From: JAVBNU01 sp964617065 | GTDB taxonomy: Bacteria; Cyanobacteriota; Vampirovibrionia; Gastranaerophilales; Gastranaerophilaceae | Length of the DNA stretch: 10,546 bases | Assembly (NCBI GenBank): GCA_964617065.1 | Contig: CAZTVM010000070.1 | Span: 1 to 10,546, forward strand | Reading direction: 5' to 3' | Shown: piece by piece, positions 6,499 through 10,546 of the stretch | Numbering within the stretch: position 1 is the first letter of the stretch | How the letters are laid out: each line of letters opens with the position of its first letter | The notes under the pieces: generated by a model | Databases searched by the model: none | What the model was told of the DNA's origin: nothing | The model's input: the letters and a program-made list of their open reading frames with translations, nothing else | Made by a program: the position numbers and the translations under genes

Positions 6499-7944
6499 AT
6501 GCCAAAATTAAAGACATATAAAACAGCAAAAGAAATAAATAAAAAAACGGAAATCAAAGCGCCGCTAGTCGATGCGCTGGAGAAATTTTCAAAAAATTTG
6601 TCAGTCCAATTTCATATTCCCGGTCACACTCATGGGAATGGAACGTTAAAGAAATTTAAAAAATTAATAGGCAAGCAAGCGTTAATGCTCGATACTACAG
6701 ACGAGTTTGATAATTTAGGAACGCTACACCCACGTTCAGGCGCAATTGCAGAAGCTCAAGAACTTGCAGCTAGGGCTTTTGGCGCTAAAAAAACATTTTT
6801 TCTTGTCAATGGTTCGACTGTAGGAAATGTCGCACTAGCTATGAGTTGCACGAAAAATAAACAAAAGATATTAGTCAATAGAAATTGCCACCGTTCAGTA
6901 CTCGCTGGCATGATAATTTCAGGTGCACAGCCTGTTTGGATTATTCCTGAGAAATTAGAAGAAATGTCCCTATGGGGGGCTGTTACAGCAGACTCTGTTG
7001 AAAAATTACTCAAAGATAATGATGATATAGGTATGGTTTGGCTTACAAATCCGACGTATGAAGGCGTTATTAGTGATATAAAATCAATCAGCAAAATATG
7101 TAAGCATTATAAAGTTCCTTTAATCGTTGATGAGGCTCATGGCTGTTTATGGAATTTCAATGCCAATTTACCGGAAACATCTTTGAAATTAGGTGCTGAC
7201 GCTGTCGTTCATTCTTTGCACAAAACAGGTGGCAGCATGTCCCAAAGTTCTATGTTACACATTGCAAAAGATACCTTATTAGATGAAAAGAAAATTGAAC
7301 AGGCTCTTATGTTGTTACACTCTACGAGCCCTTCAATACTTTTACTTTCCAGTTTAGATGCGGCGAGGGCTAATCTTGAATCTGAAAGAGGCAAAAGAAA
7401 ACTAAATCGTGCTATTGCAAATGCTATGGAAATTAGACAAAGTCTAGCTGATATAAAAGGCGTGACAGTACTTTCTGCTAACAAAAATTTTAATGTTGAT
7501 ATAACTAAAATATTTATAAAAATCGATGGGCTATCAGGCAAGCGTCTTGAAAGCATCTTGGAAATTGATTTTAATATTGAAGTCGAGTCTGCTTCTGATG
7601 AAGGGATTTTAATCCTCTCTAATATAGGTAATAATAAAAAAGAGGTTAGGTATTTTATCGAAAGCATAAAAACTATTGTAAAATCTAATTATTCAGATAT
7701 TTATTATATTGAAAAAAGAAAGCACATGCCGATGGTCGAACCGCAAATCATCATGAATTTGCGAGAAGCGTTTTACTCAGAAAAAGAAACTGTAGCTAAA
7801 AACGAAGCCTTAGGTCGTATTTCAGCAGAAGTAATCGCAGAATGTCCACCTGGTATTTCTATATTATTACCGGGAGAACTTATCACAGAAGCGCATCTTC
7901 CTTATTTAAACGAATATGAAAGCATAGAAGTAATAAAACGGTAA
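6499..7944 (+). CDS. PLP-dependent Orn/Lys/Arg decarboxylase (SpeA-like, short form)
   Basis: The 481-residue fold-type I enzyme decarboxylates a basic amino acid, probably arginine, lysine or ornithine, toward polyamines in the cytoplasm. Visible motifs: FHIPGHTHG at 38-46; NGSTVGN at 104-110, which contacts cofactor phosphate; H131 in NCHRSV, stacking on PLP; D211 and H214 in VDEAHG; and the Schiff-base lysine K242 in HSLHKTGGSMSQ. The C-terminal domain has CPPGISILLPGE at 449-460. Its length matches the B. subtilis SpeA/YaaO/plant-type short forms, without the N-terminal wing domain of E. coli inducible decarboxylases. Substrate cannot be assigned from motifs. The ATG at 6499 has a weak AGTAGG about 11 bases upstream. 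Its end lies 10 bases from the convergent sigma gene. Confidence 0.92.
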   Translation: MPKLKTYKTAKEINKKTEIKAPLVDALEKFSKNLSVQFHIPGHTHGNGTLKKFKKLIGKQALMLDTTDEFDNLGTLHPRSGAIAEAQELAARAFGAKKTFFLVNGSTVGNVALAMSCTKNKQKILVNRNCHRSVLAGMIISGAQPVWIIPEKLEEMSLWGAVTADSVEKLLKDNDDIGMVWLTNPTYEGVISDIKSISKICKHYKVPLIVDEAHGCLWNFNANLPETSLKLGADAVVHSLHKTGGSMSQSSMLHIAKDTLLDEKKIEQALMLLHSTSPSILLLSSLDAARANLESERGKRKLNRAIANAMEIRQSLADIKGVTVLSANKNFNVDITKIFIKIDGLSGKRLESILEIDFNIEVESASDEGILILSNIGNNKKEVRYFIESIKTIVKSNYSDIYYIEKRKHMPMVEPQIIMNLREAFYSEKETVAKNEALGRISAEVIAECPPGISILLPGELITEAHLPYLNEYESIEVIKR

Positions 7945-7959
7945 AAAAATAGTTTTATT
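7932..7959. terminator. Possible weak bidirectional terminator between convergent decarboxylase and sigma genes
   Basis: AATAAAAC (7932-7939) and GTTTTATT (7952-7959) are perfect 8-base inverted arms with a 12-base A-rich loop. They span both stop codons (7942-7944 on plus, 7955-7957 on minus). The stem is almost all A-T, so it may be weak, but no other structure separates the two transcripts. Confidence 0.35.
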
Positions 7960-8580
7960 TCATGTTCCTTTTTTGTAATTCAGCTTTTAGTTTTGTTAGC
8001 CCCGATTGAATTATGCGAGTAATTCTGGAAGGGGAGATACCAAATTCAATTGTCAAGTCAGAAAGTTTCATCTCTTTGTAAAACTTAGCTTCTATAAGCT
8101 CTCGTTCTCTTTGAGGTAAAACTGCCACAGCATCGTGTAAAATATTTTTCAATTCAACAAATTCAGCATACNNNNNNNNNNTTGAGGAACAGTATTGTCT
8201 TCATCACCGACATCATCGATAGAGAGAATTGTAGAATAAACTTGTTCATTAACAGGGTGAAAAGTTGAATTTGTTTCCCCATCTGTTTGAACATCAGATT
8301 TCTTTGTTTTAGACGAATACCACTTATAGCGTCTTCTCACCTCGTTACGTATTGCCCATTTTATAGCAGTTGAAAGATACGAATTATTGTAATACTCAAA
8401 ACCTTTAGTTTGTGACAGCGCATGAATTGTTTGAGTTCCTATGCTCACAATTTCCAAATAATCAATTAGATAATTTGAAGACAATTTCTTAAACTCAACT
8501 TTTGCAATTGTTTCAATTAAGTTAGTATAATCCTTTAAATTAATTTTAGGTGCGGATTTTTTTTCCTGATTCAAATTCAT
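7955..8580 (-). CDS. Sigma-70 family RNA polymerase sigma factor, interrupted by an assembly gap
   Basis: Two pieces of one gene flank ten Ns. The N-terminal 133 residues contain a region-2-like block (about 17-88: IETIAKVEF, LIDYLEIVSIG, YLSTAIKWAIRNEVRRRYKW), then a polar linker and an acidic STILSIDD segment. After the gap 71 residues remain, starting YAEFVELK, with region 4 at about 18-65: LPQRERELIEAKFY and the helix-turn-helix MKLSDLTIEFGISPSRITRI. It should direct RNA polymerase to an alternative promoter set; the linker replaces a normal region 3, as in many small alternative factors. The ATG at 8580 (MNLNQEKK) is chosen because the upstream ATG at 8631 lies inside the promoter spacer. 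The two frames disagree if exactly ten bases are missing, so the gap length is arbitrary. The regulon and any anti-sigma partner are unknown. Confidence 0.85.
8172..8181. other. Assembly gap (10 Ns) inside the sigma-factor gene
   Basis: Ten Ns separate the two halves. The upstream half ends on a codon boundary at 8182 and the downstream half reads in frame with 8171 as a third codon base. The true missing length must be 3k+2 bases for one intact gene, so ten is not the real size. Confidence 0.97.
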
Positions 8581-8613
8581 ACGATACTTACTTTTTACAT
8601 AGGACACAGGTAC

Positions 8614-8642
8614 ATAATAGAAAAAAAACAATTATTTATCAA
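8614..8642 (-). promoter_or_regulatory. Strong sigma-70-type promoter of the sigma-factor gene
   Basis: On the minus strand TTGATA (8637-8642) and TATTAT (8614-8619) are separated by exactly 17 bases (8620-8636), each five of six to consensus. Transcription would start near 8607, giving a leader of about 27 bases before the ATG at 8580. This is the best promoter in the window, and it suggests housekeeping rather than autogenous expression of the sigma factor. Confidence 0.75.
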
Positions 8643-8685
8643 GTATTTGCATGGTTTTTGTTTATATTTTGATACAAAACAAACG

Positions 8686-8711
8686 AAAAGGCTGCTTAAT
8701 AGCAACCTTTT
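8686..8711 (-). terminator. Rho-independent terminator after the ferredoxin gene
   Basis: AAAAGG (8686-8691) pairs with CCTTTT (8706-8711) and TGCT (8693-8696) with AGCA (8701-8704) around a 4-base loop. The remaining pair (8692/8705) is a C-A mismatch as plus-strand RNA but a G-U wobble as minus-strand RNA, so the minus-strand hairpin is complete. It lies 24 bases after the ferredoxin stop and is followed on the minus strand by CGTTTGTTTTG. It also separates ferredoxin from the sigma promoter. Confidence 0.65.
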
Positions 8712-8735
8712 CATTTTTATAATGTTTAAATGCTT

Positions 8736-8912
8736 TTATTCTATAACAATAGCATTTACCGGACAACCGTCAGCGGCTTCTTTGATAGCATCTTCATTGC
8801 CGGCGATGTTAGCAGAATTAACTTTAGCTACATCTTCAACTGAGAAAACAGCTTCGCATGCCTGTTCACAAAACCCACAAGCTATACATCCGTCTTCAAT
8901 TCTTACTTTCAT
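8736..8912 (-). CDS. 4Fe-4S ferredoxin, 58 residues
   Basis: This short gene encodes a single-cluster ferredoxin. The motif CIACGFCEQAC gives C9, C12 and C15, and C50 in DGCPVNAI completes the set for one 4Fe-4S cluster. C19 is the usual fourth cysteine of the first motif, but the second CxxCxxC is absent, so one cluster is expected, as in the 58-residue ferredoxin of Desulfovibrio gigas. The protein is acidic and would carry electrons between cytoplasmic redox enzymes; no partner gene is adjacent. The ATG at 8912 is fixed by AAGGAG (8919-8924) with a 6-base spacer. Stop at 8736-8738. It has its own probable promoter and terminator, so it looks monocistronic. Confidence 0.93.
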   Translation of the reverse strand: MKVRIEDGCIACGFCEQACEAVFSVEDVAKVNSANIAGNEDAIKEAADGCPVNAIVIE

Positions 8913-8918
8913 TGTACT

Positions 8919-8924
8919 CTCCTT
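8919..8924 (-). promoter_or_regulatory. Ribosome binding site of ferredoxin
   Basis: AAGGAG on the minus strand, 6 bases before the ATG at 8912; the strongest Shine-Dalgarno site in the window, fitting a highly expressed small protein. Confidence 0.85.
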
Positions 8925-8957
8925 CTTGTATTACATAATAAATTTTATACAATTAAA

Positions 8958-8963
8958 ATTATA
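8958..8963 (-). promoter_or_regulatory. -10 box of a probable ferredoxin promoter
   Basis: Perfect TATAAT on the minus strand about 45 bases before the ferredoxin ATG. The -35 region is poor (GTGATT-like at about 17 bases), so the call rests mainly on the -10 and its position. Confidence 0.45.
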
Positions 8964-8994
8964 CTAGATAAATAAAAAAAATCACCTTATTAAG

Positions 8995-9037
8995 AAAAAA
9001 ACTTATAATAACTTAAAACGGAATTATTTTGAGTTAT
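8995..9037 (-). terminator. Possible terminator at the end of the exported-protein gene
   Basis: On the minus strand ATAACT pairs with AGTTAT (9032-9037 and 9008-9013), then a C-A mismatch, then AAAA with TTTT (9027-9030 and 9015-9018), loop of 8 bases containing the stop codon. Seven Ts (8995-9001) follow after a 6-base spacer, longer than ideal. Confidence 0.45.
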
Positions 9038-9926
9038 CATTTTCGTCAGAGAAAGCGGCTTCGAAAGTAACAAGTGTCTCATTACCGACTAACTGTTCAA
9101 GAGTAGCACGAGTAGCTAAAAATTTCATTTGTGCACGAGAACACGCATCAGCTGCATCTCTGTAGTAGGCGTCTACAATTAGTAATTCGTTGTTTGAACT
9201 ATTTTGCATAGAATCATATAAAGCTTTACGTTTTTCTAAAATTTCGCTTCTCATAATTAAAACAGTTCTATCTCGCATGTAATCACAATAGTAATTTATA
9301 ATATTTTTTTGCATATCATCAATTTTTCTGATTAAAACAATCATATCAGCATCGTTTACTTTTGTGTATTTATAGTTTAATTCTTTGGCATCTTTTGAAA
9401 AGATATCAAGTAGAGTACCACCTAAAAAAGCGCTAGATGATAAAATCGGATCTCCGACGCCGGCGCCGGCAAGTGTCGTTAAGCCTGCGAGAGGTGAAAT
9501 TATTTTTTTTACAACATTTTGGTTAGGTTTTTCAGCATCAGGATTTGATAACTTATAAATAGCGAAACGTATTGTTTCACTCTTTTTAACGGCACCAGCC
9601 CAAAGTATACTAATTTCAGCAAACATTTCATCTTTGTCAACGCCTAGTTCTTGTGAAATTTCGCCTGAAAGCATTTTTAAATTTGCATCAGCAAATGACA
9701 TTTTTTTTGAATTTTCAGTGACTGACGCAGAAAGAACCTTGCTAGTCGCTTCGATTGGAGCTTTCGAGTCAACAACATGAAATCTCGCTTCAACTTCATC
9801 AGTCGTGCCTAGTCGATATGCCGCAGGTTTAGGTTTTAAAACCTTTTTGCCTTCATCCGCTACAGAGGTATTAATAAAAAAAAGCATCAATAATATAAGT
9901 GCTAATGTTTTATATTTAATTTGCAT
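9024..9926 (-). CDS. Exported alpha-helical protein of unknown function
   Basis: The 300-residue product begins with a signal peptide: basic MQIKYK, a hydrophobic core at about 7-19, and a probable cleavage after SVA at 23. There is no lipobox cysteine, so the mature protein should be free in the periplasm or outside. A Gly/Ala-rich hydrophobic stretch at 143-177 is followed by a helical region at 189-282 (KIDDMQKNIINYY at 201-213, YYRDAADACSRAQMKFLATRATLEQLVG at 254-281 in pattern only) that resembles the long helices of TolC-like outer-membrane efflux proteins, but the rest of that family is absent. The upstream gene has the same arrangement and looks paralogous. GAGG sits 6 bases before the ATG, which overlaps the upstream gene by 11 bases. 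No family is recognised. Confidence 0.75.
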   Translation of the reverse strand: MQIKYKTLALILLMLFFINTSVADEGKKVLKPKPAAYRLGTTDEVEARFHVVDSKAPIEATSKVLSASVTENSKKMSFADANLKMLSGEISQELGVDKDEMFAEISILWAGAVKKSETIRFAIYKLSNPDAEKPNQNVVKKIISPLAGLTTLAGAGVGDPILSSSAFLGGTLLDIFSKDAKELNYKYTKVNDADMIVLIRKIDDMQKNIINYYCDYMRDRTVLIMRSEILEKRKALYDSMQNSSNNELLIVDAYYRDAADACSRAQMKFLATRATLEQLVGNETLVTFEAAFSDENDNSK

Positions 9927-10546
9927 TGTTACCTCGCTGTGAGTTTCCGTTCAACAAATTCGCATTAATAAGCTCGTCAGAGATATCACGTTGGTACAGA
10001 TTCAATTTTTTTATTGTGTCTTCACTTGTTAAACGTTCCAACTCAAGTTGATATTTTTTTGCATTTTCTTTTGCAATATATTCTTCCACCAACATATTGT
10101 CGTAAAGTGCCGATGAAATAGTAATTTCCAACCGATTTTTACATTCAATAGCTTTAGCGTAATTTTTATTGTACAAAACCAACCTTGAACGTATTTGTCT
10201 TAGCTCATTTAAGGCCCCTTTATAATTAAAATAAGAATTGATAATAGCGTCTTGCAAATTTTCAATCATGCCGGCTAATTCAATAAGCTCAGTATCAGTA
10301 AGAGGTGGAGCTTGAGGGACATTTTTTTTATTGATATAATTATTAACCAGTTTACCAGTAGCAAAAGCAGCTGTTTGCATCGAGTAGTTAACGCCCATAA
10401 AACTAGGCAAAAACGAAGCGCCACTAACCAAAGCTGACAGAGATTTAGCCATAAAAGAGGAGTGTATACGTCGCTCACTCTCTGGAGTCGAGTCATAGAC
10501 TGCCTGCACGATGCCCTGCGCAGTATCCGGGGTAGCCCGCTCGTCC
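9916..10546 (-). CDS. Partial protein, probable paralogue of its downstream neighbour
   Basis: The frame is open to the right edge; 209 residues are visible and the true N-terminus is missing. A GTG at 10509 is an internal valine, not a start. The visible part has a hydrophobic Ser/Gly/Ala-rich stretch at about 33-69, then a helical region beginning TDTELIELAGMIENLQDAIINSY (about 87-109, longer motif given by position) and a Glu/Lys-rich C-terminal half with heptad-like spacing, ending in an Asn/Gly-rich tail. The order and several residues (hydrophobic block, then MI-x-LQ/MQ-xxIIN-Y) match the downstream exported protein. The last 11 bases overlap that gene, so translation is probably coupled. 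Export is likely by analogy but the signal peptide is out of view. Function unknown. Confidence 0.7.
   Translation of the reverse strand, partial: DERATPDTAQGIVQAVYDSTPESERRIHSSFMAKSLSALVSGASFLPSFMGVNYSMQTAAFATGKLVNNYINKKNVPQAPPLTDTELIELAGMIENLQDAIINSYFNYKGALNELRQIRSRLVLYNKNYAKAIECKNRLEITISSALYDNMLVEEYIAKENAKKYQLELERLTSEDTIKKLNLYQRDISDELINANLLNGNSQRGNNAN

Noticed and set aside
7209..7667. Minus-strand open frame of 152 residues within the decarboxylase
   Set aside because: Antisense to conserved decarboxylase sequence including the PLP-lysine region; no motif and no ribosome site.
8647..8967. Plus-strand open frame of 106 residues over the ferredoxin locus
   Set aside because: It is the shadow of the minus-strand ferredoxin, whose cysteine motif, ribosome site and terminator are clear.
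1..10546. tRNA, rRNA, CRISPR array or insertion sequence
   Set aside because: No cloverleaf with a GTTCRA arm outside coding sequence, no regularly spaced direct repeats, and no transposase-like protein or terminal inverted repeats were seen.

Overview
The window is an AT-rich bacterial chromosome segment with short intergenic gaps, compact mostly two- or three-gene operons, and Shine-Dalgarno sites of the GAGG/GGAG type. The best taxonomic clue is a clear Ycf23/DUF561 protein (2043-2795), a family otherwise typical of cyanobacteria and plastids. With no photosynthesis genes in view, low GC, and a ferredoxin and single-domain decarboxylase of anaerobe type, a non-photosynthetic cyanobacterial relative fits well (Vampirovibrionia/Melainabacteria, for example a gut Gastranaerophilales). 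This placement is inference.

Layout. 1-183 (+) is the 3' end of an unrecognised gene that converges on, and overlaps by six bases, a minus-strand operon of ycf23 followed by a 615-residue TPR protein (178-2795). Next on the minus strand is a three-gene operon (2881-4445): polytopic membrane protein, small zinc-ribbon protein, small winged-helix-like protein. A divergent AT-rich intergenic region separates it from a plus-strand PHP-domain phosphoesterase (4512-5147). Then come surE-thiS (5308-6306) and a PLP-dependent Orn/Lys/Arg decarboxylase (6499-7944). The minus strand resumes with a sigma-70 family factor broken by a 10-N assembly gap (7955-8580), a 58-residue 4Fe-4S ferredoxin (8736-8912), and two overlapping related genes, the downstream one with a signal peptide (9024 to the right edge).

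How the genes may work together. surE and thiS are almost certainly cotranscribed (3-base gap). The membrane/zinc-ribbon/HTH trio looks like one unit, but its job is unknown. The pair at the right edge look like diverged tandem paralogues acting in or beyond the cell envelope. No mobile element, CRISPR array, rRNA or tRNA is visible, and no stretch above 300 bases lacks a gene; the longest gap is 192 bases (6307-6498). Nothing here is clearly a new defence or biosynthetic system. The items most worth a second look are the right-edge paralogue pair, the GC-rich last 47 bases, the competing inverted repeats between thiS and the decarboxylase, the short PHP protein, and the interrupted sigma factor.
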